Below are positions 1 through 6,459 of a stretch of DNA of 15,117 nt, one piece after another. The stretch lies in the NCBI GenBank assembly GCA_036269915.1, contig DATBDM010000057.1, positions 1 to 15,117 of the forward strand. The letters are read 5' to 3'. The stretch's first letter is position 1. Every line of letters starts with the position of its first letter. The notes below the pieces were generated by a model. It did no database searches, was not told the origin of the DNA, and worked only from the letters and a program-made list of their open reading frames with translations. The stretch comes from DATBDM01 sp036269915. GTDB lineage: Bacteria > Actinomycetota > Thermoleophilia > Solirubrobacterales > Solirubrobacteraceae. The position numbers and the translations under genes are program-made.

Positions 1-426
1 GCCGAGCGTCGTCAGCGCCATCCCCTCCGTGCGCGTGTGCGCCTCGCCCTCGAGGTCGGGCATCGCGAGCGCGAGCAGGAACATCACCGGGATGAAGGCC
101 ACGAGCGCGAGCAGCACCTGGTGCTCGCCGCCCGCCTGCGCCGCCGCGGCCAGCCCGGCGAGCCCGATGAAGCCGGCGAGCTTGACCGGCCGCAGCCGCT
201 CGTACATGCGAAACAGCTCGTGCAGGCAGATCCACCCGAGCGCCAGCACTCCGAGCGCGAAGACCCAGCCGCCCGCGGCGACGATCACGATCGCGAAGAC
301 GATCGCCGGGATCGCGACGAGCACGCGGCGCAGCAGGTCGCCGCCGCGCGGCGGGCGCGGCTCGCGGGCGTTGCGAGACGCCTGCGCCGGCCTCGCCCGG
401 CGGCGCGGGCGCGCGCGCTCGGCCAT
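1..426 (-). CDS. cdsA: Phosphatidate cytidylyltransferase (CDP-diacylglycerol synthase), N-terminal part, cut by window edge
   Basis: This frame opens with ATG at 426 and stays open to base 1, giving the first 142 residues; the rest lies outside the window. CdsA makes CDP-diacylglycerol from phosphatidic acid and CTP at the cytoplasmic membrane, the branch point to phospholipids. Residues 1-30 are an Arg/Pro-rich cytoplasmic tail. Hydrophobic segments follow at about 35-52, 55-70, 83-97 and 104-122, with the loop CLHELFRMYERLRPVKLAG between segments two and three, as in CdsA N-termini. The catalytic C-terminal signature is not in view. The start overlaps the uppS stop by one base (TGATG), so translation probably depends on reinitiation, and no good ribosome binding site is visible. 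Position directly after uppS is the classical frr-uppS-cdsA order and supports the call as much as the sequence does. Confidence 0.82.
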   Translation of the reverse strand, partial: MAERARPRRRARPAQASRNAREPRPPRGGDLLRRVLVAIPAIVFAIVIVAAGGWVFALGVLALGWICLHELFRMYERLRPVKLAGFIGLAGLAAAAQAGGEHQVLLALVAFIPVMFLLALAMPDLEGEAHTRTEGMALTTLG

Positions 427-1088
427 CAGCGGCCGCCGAACCGGCGGCGGCGCGCGTCGTACTCCCGCAGCGCGGCCTCGAAGTCGTCACGGGAGAAGTC
501 CGGCCACAGGACCTCGGTGAAGTACAGCTCGGAGTAGGCGGACTGCCACATGAGGTAGTTCGACAGGCGCTGCTCGCCGCTCGTGCGGATGATCAGGTCG
601 GGATCGTGCATGTCGGGCGCGTAGAGATGCTGCCGGAACTCATCCTCGGTGGCCCCGGTGAAGGTTCGCGCCGCGTCGACGATCTCCGCCCGGCCGCCGT
701 AGTTGAAGGCCACGAAGAGCGTGATCCGATCGTTCTCCGCCGTGTGGCGCTCGGCCCACTCCATCTGCTCGACCAGCTCCTCGTCGACGCCCTCGCGGCG
801 GCCGAGGAAGCGCATCCGCACGCCCTGCTCGTGCAGCTCGGGCGTCTCGGCGAGGATCCGCTGGGAGAACATCGCCATCAGCGCCCCGACCTCCTCGGGC
901 GAGCGGTTCCAGTTCTCGGTCGAGAACGAGTACACGGTCAGCTCGCGGATGCCCAGGTCGACGGCGTCGCGGAGCCGGGACTTGACCGTGTCCGCTCCCG
1001 CCTGATGCCCCTCCTCGACCGACTTGTCGCGGCCCTTGGCCCAGCGGCCGTTGCCATCCGTGATGATGGCGACGTAGGTGGCGCTCAC
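426..1088 (-). CDS. uppS: Isoprenyl transferase / undecaprenyl diphosphate synthase
   Basis: This 220-residue cis-prenyltransferase condenses isopentenyl-PP onto farnesyl-PP to build the C55 carrier lipid for peptidoglycan and other wall polymers. The signature DGNGRWAKGR lies at residues 11-20, with the catalytic Asp first. Then come YSFSTENWNRSPEEV, FNYGGRAEIVDA, and the C-terminal block RTSGEQRLSNYLMWQSAYSE that binds the IPP pyrophosphate and contributes to the dimer. Length is at the short end of the family (about 220-250), with almost nothing before the catalytic motif. The residue before DGN is Thr where Met is usual (IMDGN), a small deviation. The start is GTG at 1088 inside a GTGA overlap with the frr stop, so it is probably translationally coupled to frr. 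A sister cis-prenyltransferase making a shorter chain is possible, but gene context favours the C55 enzyme. Confidence 0.93.
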   Translation of the reverse strand: MSATYVAIITDGNGRWAKGRDKSVEEGHQAGADTVKSRLRDAVDLGIRELTVYSFSTENWNRSPEEVGALMAMFSQRILAETPELHEQGVRMRFLGRREGVDEELVEQMEWAERHTAENDRITLFVAFNYGGRAEIVDAARTFTGATEDEFRQHLYAPDMHDPDLIIRTSGEQRLSNYLMWQSAYSELYFTEVLWPDFSRDDFEAALREYDARRRRFGGR

Positions 1089-1648
1089 ACCTCGAGGATC
1101 TCTTCTTCCTTGCTCTTGACGAGCGCGTCGAGCTCGGCGACCTTGGCGTCGGTGAGCTTCTGCAGCGCGTCCTCGGCGCGGTGCTCGTCGTCGGAGCCCG
1201 CCTCGCCGGCGTCGCGCAGCTCGCGCAGGTCGTGCATCACGTCGCGGCGGATGTTGCGGATGCCGACCTTGCCCTCCTCGGCGAGGCCGCGGACGACCTT
1301 GACGAGCTGCTTGCGGCGCTCCTCGGTGAGCTCCGGGACCTGCAGGCGCACGATCTGTCCGTCGTTGTTCGGCGTCAGGCCGATGTCGGATTCCTGGATC
1401 GCGCGCTCGATCGCCTTGATCGAGTTCTTGTCGTAGGGCTGGACGGTCAGCAGCCGCGCCTCGGGCGCGGAGATCGTCGCGAGCTGCTTGAGCGGCGTCA
1501 TCGCGCCGTAGTAGTCGACCATGATGCGGTCGAGCAGCGCCGGGCTCGCCCGCCCGGTGCGCACGGAGCCGAACTTGCCGCGCGTCGCGTCGACCGAGCG
1601 CGCCATGTGATCGCGCGCGTCGTCGAGGAGATCGTCGATCATGCTCAT
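1085..1648 (-). CDS. frr: Ribosome recycling factor
   Basis: This 187-residue protein, of normal family length (about 185), splits post-termination ribosomes together with EF-G. The recognisable blocks are in order: an N-terminal helix with VRTGRASPALLDRI; the domain II region YYGAMTPLKQLATISAPEAR and PYDKNSIKAIERAIQESDIG; the conserved NNDGQIVRLQVPELTEERRK; then the long C-terminal helices of the three-helix bundle, ending in an acidic/basic tail. The start is ATG at 1648, which overlaps the pyrH stop as ATGA; an in-frame ATG two codons later (1642) is an alternative. A GGTGA sequence about 8 bases upstream of 1648 could serve as a ribosome binding site. It sits fourth in the rpsB-tsf-pyrH-frr-uppS-cdsA run. 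Confidence 0.96.
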   Translation of the reverse strand: MSMIDDLLDDARDHMARSVDATRGKFGSVRTGRASPALLDRIMVDYYGAMTPLKQLATISAPEARLLTVQPYDKNSIKAIERAIQESDIGLTPNNDGQIVRLQVPELTEERRKQLVKVVRGLAEEGKVGIRNIRRDVMHDLRELRDAGEAGSDDEHRAEDALQKLTDAKVAELDALVKSKEEEILEV

Positions 1649-2385
1649 GCCGTCGTCACCAGGGTTCCCACGCGTTCGCCGGACACTATCCGGTCGATGT
1701 TCCCCTCGTCATCCATGTTGAAGACGTAGATCGGGAGCCCGTTGTCCATGCACAGCGAGAGCGCGGTGGAGTCCATGACCTTGAGCCCGCGCTGCAGCGC
1801 CTCGCGCGCCGAGATCTCGGGGATGAACTCCGCGTCGGGGTCCTTGTTGGGGTCCGCCGTGTAGATGCCCTCGGTGCCGTTCTTGGCCATCAGGATCGCC
1901 TCCGCGTGCATCTCGAGCGCGCGCAGGGCGGCCGCGGTGTCGGAGGTGAAGAACGGGTTGCCGGTGCCGGCCGCGAAGATGACGATGCGGCCCTTCTCGA
2001 GGTGGCGCATCGCGCGGCGGCGGATGTAGGGCTCGGCGACCTCGGAGATCGTGATCGCCGACTGGACCCGCGTGTGCACTCCCAGGTGCTCCAGCGCGTC
2101 CTGCAGCGTCAGCGCGTTGAGGACGATCGCGAGCATCCCCATGTAGTCGCCGGTGGCACGGTCCATGCCCTGGGCCGCGGCCTCGAGGCCGCGGTAGATG
2201 TTGCCGGCGCCGAGCACGACCGCGACCTCGACGCCGCGGTCGTGCACCGCCTTGAGCTGCTGGGCGATGGCCTGGACGGTGGCGGGATCGGTGCCGAAGT
2301 CCAGGTCGCCCATCAGGGCCTCACCCGACAGCTTGATGAGGACCCGCTTGAATACGGTCCCGCCCGCCCCCGGGGTGGAGCTCAC
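1645..2385 (-). CDS. pyrH: Uridylate (UMP) kinase
   Basis: This 246-residue bacterial UMP kinase of the amino-acid-kinase fold phosphorylates UMP to UDP with ATP and is allosterically controlled in most species. Visible blocks are KLSGEAL (residues 18-24, phosphate binding), VLGAGNIYRG (58-67), DYMGMLAIVLNALTLQDALE (80-99), AAGTGNPFFTSDTAAALRALE starting near 138, MAKNGTEGIYTADPNKDPDA near 166, and a C-terminal MDSTALSLCMDNGLPIYVF block. The family's usual GGGN loop reads GAGN here. The frame is open well upstream, but the start is placed at GTG 2385, which gives a normal length and forms a GTGA overlap with the tsf stop; a GGTGGG stretch just upstream is the possible ribosome binding site. 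Both flanks match the conserved operon. Confidence 0.95.
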   Translation of the reverse strand: MSSTPGAGGTVFKRVLIKLSGEALMGDLDFGTDPATVQAIAQQLKAVHDRGVEVAVVLGAGNIYRGLEAAAQGMDRATGDYMGMLAIVLNALTLQDALEHLGVHTRVQSAITISEVAEPYIRRRAMRHLEKGRIVIFAAGTGNPFFTSDTAAALRALEMHAEAILMAKNGTEGIYTADPNKDPDAEFIPEISAREALQRGLKVMDSTALSLCMDNGLPIYVFNMDDEGNIDRIVSGERVGTLVTTA

Positions 2386-2987
2386 GCACCCACCGCGAAG
2401 CGGGCGAAGCGGCGGATGACGACGTTCTCGCCCGTCGTGCCCGACAGCTCGGCGCGGATCTGCTCGATCGTCTTGCCCTCGTACTTGTCGCCGTTGACGT
2501 GCTCCTGGTGCAGGAGGACGGTCTCCTCCATCCACTTGCGGAGCTTGCCCTCGGCGATCTTGGCGCGGACGTTCTCGGGCTTGTCGGAGGCCTGCTGCTC
2601 GAACACGCGCAGCTCGGCCTGCTTGTCGGCCTCGGGAATCTCGTCCTCGGACACGTAGCGGGTCGTCGGCGAGGCGGCGATGTGCAGCGCGATGTCGCGG
2701 GCGAAGCCCACGAAGTCCTCGTTGCGCGCGACGAAGTCGGTGTTGCAGTCGACCTCGACGAGCACGCCGACCTTGCCGTTGCCGTGGATGTAGGAGGCGA
2801 CGGTGCCCTCGGTGGCCTCGCGGCCGCCCATCTTGAGCGCCTTGTCGCCCAGCCGGACGCGCAGCAGCTCGACGGCCGCCTCGACGTCACCGCCCGTCTC
2901 GTTGAGGGCGTTCTTGCAATCCATCATGCCCGCGCCGGTCTGGTCGCGGAGCTCCTTGACCTGCTTGGCGGAGATGACCGTGCTCAC
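2382..2987 (-). CDS. tsf: Translation elongation factor Ts, short form
   Basis: EF-Ts is the guanine nucleotide exchange factor of EF-Tu. At 201 residues this is the short form seen in Thermus and some other lineages (E. coli has 283). The N-terminal UBA-like domain includes VKELRDQTGAGMMDCKNALN (residues 10-29) and GGDVEAAVELLR (32-43). The exchange motif TDFVARN is at 83-89. The C-terminal module ends in the YEGKTIEQIRAELSGTTGENVVIRRF region. The start is GTG at 2987 in a GTGA overlap with the rpsB stop; an AAAGGA ribosome binding site sits 6 bases upstream, inside the last codons of rpsB. This overlap is tighter than the usual rpsB-tsf arrangement, where a spacer separates the genes. Confidence 0.95.
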   Translation of the reverse strand: MSTVISAKQVKELRDQTGAGMMDCKNALNETGGDVEAAVELLRVRLGDKALKMGGREATEGTVASYIHGNGKVGVLVEVDCNTDFVARNEDFVGFARDIALHIAASPTTRYVSEDEIPEADKQAELRVFEQQASDKPENVRAKIAEGKLRKWMEETVLLHQEHVNGDKYEGKTIEQIRAELSGTTGENVVIRRFARFAVGA

Positions 2988-4555
2988 TTCGAATCCTTTG
3001 CGTTCGTCTCGTTCTCGTTCTCGGCGGCTGCGTCATCGTCGGAGTTGGCGACGGCGCCCTCGACGGCGCCGGCCGCGGCGGCGGCGGCCTTGGCGACGCC
3101 CTTCAGCGGGCCGGGAGCGTTCTCGGCGACCGATTCCGCGGCGGACTCCGCGATGCCGGCGGCGCCGGCCGCGACGTCCTGCGCGGTGTCGACGGCCTCG
3201 TTGGCGGCGTCCTGCGCGCGGTCGACGATGCCCTCGTCGGCGCTCGCGCCGGCCTCGGGCTCCGGGGTCGCCTCCGCAGCGGGAGCCTCCGTCTCCGCGC
3301 CGGCGGCCTCGGCCTCGACGGCCTCGACCGTCTCGGCGCCCTCGGCGGCCTGCGCCTCGGCGGCGGGCTCGTCGGCGGGCGCCTCGGCCTCGGCCTCCTT
3401 GGCGACCTCGCTCGGGCCGGGCTCGGCCGCGGCGGTCGCCTTGGGCTTGCGCGTGCGCTGGCGCGCCTTGGTGGCGGCCGGCGTCTTCGCCTCGCCCTCC
3501 GGCGCAGCGGCCTCGGGGCCGCGCTCGCGGTCGTCGCCGGGGGCGGAGTCCTGGCGCTCGCGCGTCGGGGCGCCCGGGCGCCCACCCGCGGGGGCGGCGG
3601 GCTCGTCGGCGGCCTGGGCGGCGGCCGCGGCCTCGGCGGAGCCGGTGCCCTCCGGCTCGCGGCCCGCGGCCTTCTCGACGGCGTCGGCGACGGCGGCCTC
3701 GGCGGCGTCACGCGGCTGGCCCTCCCCGCCCTGCGTGAGCGCCTGGGCCGCGGCGAGCGCCTCGGCCTCCTTGCGAGCCTCCTCCTCGGCCTCGCGGCGG
3801 GCCTTCTCCTCGGCCTCCTTGCGCGCCTGCTCCTCGGCCTGGCGGCGGGACTCCTCCTCCTCGGCGCGGAAGCGCGCGCGGCCCTCGCCGATGGTCTCGC
3901 CGATCGCGCGCGTGATGATGTTGCAGGCCTTCATCGCGTCGTCGTTGCCCGGGATCACGTAGGCGATGCCGTCCGGATCGCAGTTGGTGTCGACGAGGCC
4001 GATGACCGGGATGCGCAGGCGCTGCGCCTCGCGGACGGCGATCTCCTCGGTCTTGAGGTCGACGACGAACATCGCGTCGGGGACGCGCTGCATGTTCTTG
4101 ACGCCGCCGAGGTTCGCGCGCAGCTTCTCGAGGTCCGCCTGGGCGGACAGGCGCTCGCGGGTCGGCAGCAGTGCGAGCTGGCCGTCCGCCTCGTAGCGCT
4201 CGAGGTCGTGCAGACGCTTGATCCGGTTGGAGATCGTCTGGAAGTTCGTGAGCAGCCCGCCGAGCCAGCGGTGGTTCACGTACGGCTGGCCGGCGTCCTC
4301 GGCGATCTCCTTGATGCCGTCGCGGGCCTGCTTCTTGGTGCCGACGAACAGCACCGTGCCGCCGCGGCGCGCGATCTGGTCGGCGAACTGCTGCGCCTGG
4401 GCCAGCAGCGCCTCGGTCTTGAGGAGGTCGATCAGGTAGATGCCGGCCCGCTCGTCGAAGATGAAGCGGCGCATCTTGGGGTTCCAGCGCCGGGTCTGAT
4501 GACCGAAGTGGACGCCGGCTTCCAGCAGCTCTCGAATGCCAACCTGGGTGGGCAC
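2984..4555 (-). CDS. rpsB: 30S ribosomal protein S2 with a very long C-terminal extension
   Basis: S2 binds late to the small subunit at the head-body junction, near the mRNA exit. Residues 1-228 are a complete S2 core: VGIRELLEAGVHFGHQTRRW at 5-24, FVGTKKQARD near 70-79, NHRWLGGLLTNFQTI at 94-108, and VIGLVDTNCDPDGIAYVIPGN at 184-204. Normal S2 is about 230-300 residues; this one is 523. Residues 229-270 form a charged helix of octad repeats (type ARKEAEEK). Residues 271-440 are Ala/Glu/Pro-rich with a basic patch near 363-373. Residues 442-503 form an alanine-rich amphipathic stretch (DRAQDAANEAVDTAQDVAAG), ending in an acidic Asn/Asp/Glu tail. The start is GTG at 4555, 7 bases after a GGGAG ribosome binding site; the frame is open further upstream but S2 begins here. 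It is the first gene of the run to cdsA. Confidence 0.95.
   Translation of the reverse strand: MPTQVGIRELLEAGVHFGHQTRRWNPKMRRFIFDERAGIYLIDLLKTEALLAQAQQFADQIARRGGTVLFVGTKKQARDGIKEIAEDAGQPYVNHRWLGGLLTNFQTISNRIKRLHDLERYEADGQLALLPTRERLSAQADLEKLRANLGGVKNMQRVPDAMFVVDLKTEEIAVREAQRLRIPVIGLVDTNCDPDGIAYVIPGNDDAMKACNIITRAIGETIGEGRARFRAEEEESRRQAEEQARKEAEEKARREAEEEARKEAEALAAAQALTQGGEGQPRDAAEAAVADAVEKAAGREPEGTGSAEAAAAAQAADEPAAPAGGRPGAPTRERQDSAPGDDRERGPEAAAPEGEAKTPAATKARQRTRKPKATAAAEPGPSEVAKEAEAEAPADEPAAEAQAAEGAETVEAVEAEAAGAETEAPAAEATPEPEAGASADEGIVDRAQDAANEAVDTAQDVAAGAAGIAESAAESVAENAPGPLKGVAKAAAAAAGAVEGAVANSDDDAAAENENETNAKDSK
3758..3853 (-). repeat. Four imperfect 24-bp tandem units inside rpsB
   Basis: The nine-base string ctcctcggc recurs at 3782, 3806 and 3830, exactly 24 bases apart, and a one-mismatch copy begins at 3758. 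Each unit encodes eight residues of the charged helix that follows the S2 core (ARKEAEEK, ARREAEEE and similar). The period of eight codons suggests growth by unit duplication. The protein product would be a straight, highly charged helix or a coiled coil. Confidence 0.75.
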
Positions 4556-4611
4556 GTGGGTTCTCCCTTGGTTACGTGGTGCAAAGTGCCCGGACGTGAG
4601 GGTCGCGCGGA

Positions 4612-4638
4612 CCCGGCGCTCCATCTGGGTGCGCCGGG
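4612..4638 (-). promoter_or_regulatory. Perfect 8-bp hairpin in the rpsB 5' leader (proximal)
   Basis: Bases 4612-4619 (cccggcgc) pair exactly with 4631-4638 (gcgccggg) across an 11-base loop. In a transcript reading toward rpsB, the hairpin lies about 57 bases before the GTG start. No T-run follows it, so it is unlikely to be a terminator. It could be part of an autoregulatory S2-binding leader, which is known for rpsB in other bacteria; that role here is inference. Confidence 0.45.
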
Positions 4639-4653
4639 CAGGGCCCGCGGCCT

Positions 4654-4679
4654 CGGTGGCCTTGTTTGGCAGGCCACCG
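4654..4679 (-). promoter_or_regulatory. Perfect 9-bp hairpin in the rpsB 5' leader (distal)
   Basis: Bases 4654-4662 (cggtggcct) pair exactly with 4671-4679 (aggccaccg) across an 8-base loop. It stands about 15 bases upstream of the second leader hairpin in the rpsB transcript, and about 30 bases downstream of a possible -10 element. No U-tract follows on the minus strand. Two stable, closely spaced stems ahead of a ribosomal protein gene suggest a structured leader. A weak terminator for rluD is the alternative. Confidence 0.45.
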
Positions 4680-4708
4680 TCCGGGGTTGAGGAAACGATT
4701 CGCCTCTC

Positions 4709-4714
4709 AGTTTA
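4709..4714 (-). promoter_or_regulatory. Possible -10 element of the rpsB promoter
   Basis: The minus strand reads TAAACT, fitting the TANNNT pattern, in the least GC-rich stretch of the rluD-rpsB gap. Transcription would begin near 4702 and give a leader of about 147 bases holding both hairpins. No convincing -35 hexamer is seen 16-19 bases upstream, so this is only a candidate. Confidence 0.3.
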
Positions 4715-4750
4715 GGCAAGTTTCCATGCAGGCCCCCGTTTTGGCCTCTG

Positions 4751-4775
4751 CCCGCCCCCCGGTCCTCCCTTCCCC
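4751..4775 (-). other. G-quadruplex motif upstream of the rpsB operon
   Basis: The minus strand carries four G-runs, GGGG-AA-GGG-AGGACC-GGGGGG-C-GGG, which fit the canonical G3+ with loops of 1-7 bases. It lies in the 269-base rluD-rpsB gap, upstream of the -10 candidate, within a longer purine-rich minus-strand stretch. Such motifs arise by chance in GC-rich DNA. The rest of this gap holds only the hairpins and promoter candidate listed separately; I found no gene and no U-tract terminator there. Confidence 0.5.
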
Positions 4776-4824
4776 TACCTCCGGTGGTCCGGGTGGGCGG
4801 GCGTTTCGAGGGTCGCGCGCAGCG

Positions 4825-5724
4825 TCAGACGTCGACCCGCGCCAGCGCCGCCACGAGGTCCTCGGGCAGCGGGGAGCGGATGTCGAGCGGCTCACCGGTC
4901 ACCGGATGCGCGAAGGCCAGGTGCTCGGCGTGCAGGAACTGGCGCCGGAGGCCGAAGAGTCCCGCGGTGCCGTACTCGGGGTCGCCGGCCACGGGCGCGC
5001 CGATCGCGAGCAGGTGGGCGCGGATCTGGTGCGTGCGGCCGGTCTCGAGCCGGACGCGCAGAAGCGTCGCCTCCGGGAAGGTCCGCTCGGTCTCGAAGTG
5101 GGTGATCGCGTCGCGGGCCTCGTCGGTCTCCGTCGAGCGCCGGGTGCGGACGCGGCGGTCGCGGCCGAGCGGCGCGTCGATCGTGCCGGCGCGCGCGGCC
5201 GGGCGGCCCTCGACCAGCGCGAGGTACTCGCGCTGGATTTGCCGGACGCGCAGCATCCGCTGCAGCTCCGCGTGGACGGCTTCGGAGCGCGCGAGCACGA
5301 GCAGGCCACTCGTGTCGCGGTCGAGCCGGTGCACGACGCCCGGGCGCTCCGGGTCCGGTCCCCCGGCGACGCGGCCCGCCAGCGCCTGCACGAGCGTCCC
5401 CGTCCGGTGCCCGCGCGCCGGATGGACGACGACCCCCGCCGGCTTGTCCACCACGATCAGGTGCTCGTCCTCCCAGGCGATCGAGAAGGGCGCGGGAGGC
5501 GCCTGTGGCTCTGACACCGCCTCGAGCGCCTGGTAGGCGATCCGCTCCCCGCCCGCGAGCACGAAGCGCTTCGGGCGCGGCCGGCCGTCGACCGTCACGA
5601 GTCCTGCCTCGATCAGCTTCTGGGCCGCGGCGCGCGACCCCGCGACCGCGGCGAGCACGACGTCCAGGCGCTCGCCGGCGTCGCCGGGCGCGACGACGAG
5701 CTCGGACTCAGGCCGTGCGGGCAT
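4825..5724 (-). CDS. Large-subunit rRNA pseudouridine synthase, RluD/RluA family
   Basis: This 299-residue protein isomerises uridines to pseudouridine in structured RNA, most likely 23S rRNA. An S4-like RNA-binding domain covers about residues 16-64 (ERLDVVLAAVAGSRAAAQKL), followed by the catalytic domain with IVVDKPAGVVVHPA at 90-103, the signature HRLDRDTSGLLV at 132-143 holding the catalytic Asp 135, REYLALVEG, and RLETGRTHQIRAHL near 225. These are the RluA-family motifs with the S4 arrangement of RluC/RluD. The start is ATG at 5724, so the first 17 bases overlap the end of lspA. lspA followed by an rluD-type gene is a widely conserved pair (ylyB in Bacillus). The exact target uridines cannot be read from the sequence. 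Confidence 0.92.
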   Translation of the reverse strand: MPARPESELVVAPGDAGERLDVVLAAVAGSRAAAQKLIEAGLVTVDGRPRPKRFVLAGGERIAYQALEAVSEPQAPPAPFSIAWEDEHLIVVDKPAGVVVHPARGHRTGTLVQALAGRVAGGPDPERPGVVHRLDRDTSGLLVLARSEAVHAELQRMLRVRQIQREYLALVEGRPAARAGTIDAPLGRDRRVRTRRSTETDEARDAITHFETERTFPEATLLRVRLETGRTHQIRAHLLAIGAPVAGDPEYGTAGLFGLRRQFLHAEHLAFAHPVTGEPLDIRSPLPEDLVAALARVDV

Positions 5725-6172
5725 GGCGCGGCGGCCCTTCGAGCACGTAGACGAGCGCGATCACCCCGACCGTGATCGCCACGTCGGCGAGGTTGAACGC
5801 GGGCCAGTGCGGGAGCTTGACGAAGTCGGTGACCGCTCCCGCACGCAGCCGGTCGATCAGGTTGCCGGCCGCGCCGCCGATGAGCAGGCCGACCGGCAGC
5901 CAGGCCAGCGGCCGCCGCAGGTGGGTGGCGAAGAAGACCAGCAGCGCGCTCAGCGCGACGACGCCGATGACGATCAGCAGCCAGCCGCCGCCGGAGAAGA
6001 AGCCGAAGGCGACGCCGTCGTTGAGCACGTGCTCGAGGTGCACGCCGGGGATCAGGTCGACGCGGCCGCCGATGGCGATCTCAGAGCGCACCAGCGCCTT
6101 GACGGACTGGTCGAGCGCCACGGTCACCGCCGCTACGAGCGCCGCGCGGCCGATCGCCGCGGCAGCGGTCAC
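5708..6172 (-). CDS. lspA: Lipoprotein signal peptidase (signal peptidase II)
   Basis: This 154-residue membrane aspartyl protease cleaves prolipoprotein signal peptides after lipidation. Four hydrophobic segments are seen, at about 6-24, 62-82, 90-103 and 128-145. Conserved features are D21 in LDQSVK, the loop HVLNDGVAFGF (48-58), GNLIDRLRAG with catalytic D107, and FNLADVAI with catalytic D130. The frame is open upstream, but the start is set at GTG 6172, where it overlaps the yggT stop as GTGA and gives the normal family length. The 3' end runs 17 bases into the pseudouridine synthase gene. Translational coupling on both sides is likely. Confidence 0.95.
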   Translation of the reverse strand: MTAAAAIGRAALVAAVTVALDQSVKALVRSEIAIGGRVDLIPGVHLEHVLNDGVAFGFFSGGGWLLIVIGVVALSALLVFFATHLRRPLAWLPVGLLIGGAAGNLIDRLRAGAVTDFVKLPHWPAFNLADVAITVGVIALVYVLEGPPRHARTA

Positions 6173-6459
6173 GGGGCGATGAGGCCGACGATGAGCCGGC
6201 TCACGAGCTGCAGCACGAGCAGCGCGATGATCGGGCTCAGGTCGAACGGGCCGAACTGCAGCCCGAGCCGGCGGAAGATGCGCAGGAACGGCTCCGTCAC
6301 GTCGCGCAGGAAGTCCATGATCGCGTTCACCGGTCGCGAGTACGGCACCCGCAGCCCGAGCGAGAACACGAGCGACATCACGATGTAGGCCAGCACGCAC
6401 AGCGTGTAGACCCAGAAGAGGGCAGAGACGAAGTCGGCGATGTCCTGGCGGACCTGCAT
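6169..6459 (-). CDS. YggT family membrane protein
   Basis: This is a 96-residue protein with two hydrophobic segments (about 10-33 and 74-94) around a conserved middle, RVPYSRPVNAIMDFLRDVTEPFLRIFRR. The NAIMDFLRDVTEPFLRIFRR portion is the YggT-family hallmark (Ylmg in Bacillus and plastids). The family is linked genetically to division or membrane assembly, but its biochemical role is unsettled. The start ATG at 6459 overlaps the proC stop by one base (TGATG), and its own stop overlaps lspA by four. Location just downstream of sepF and proC matches the division-associated cluster of Gram-positive bacteria. Confidence 0.92.
   Translation of the reverse strand: MQVRQDIADFVSALFWVYTLCVLAYIVMSLVFSLGLRVPYSRPVNAIMDFLRDVTEPFLRIFRRLGLQFGPFDLSPIIALLVLQLVSRLIVGLIAP

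Noticed and set aside
3758..3853. Regular spacing that could suggest a CRISPR-like array
   Set aside because: The units are contiguous 24-bp coding repeats without spacers and stay in frame within rpsB.
2499..3962. 487-residue plus-strand Ala/Ser-rich frame opposite rpsB and tsf
   Set aside because: It mirrors the repetitive S2 extension; the S2 core, EF-Ts and their ribosome binding sites show the minus strand is coding.
4654..4679. Hairpin as a rho-independent terminator of rluD
   Set aside because: No U-tract follows on the minus strand; a leader element for rpsB fits its position better, although a factor-dependent end cannot be excluded.
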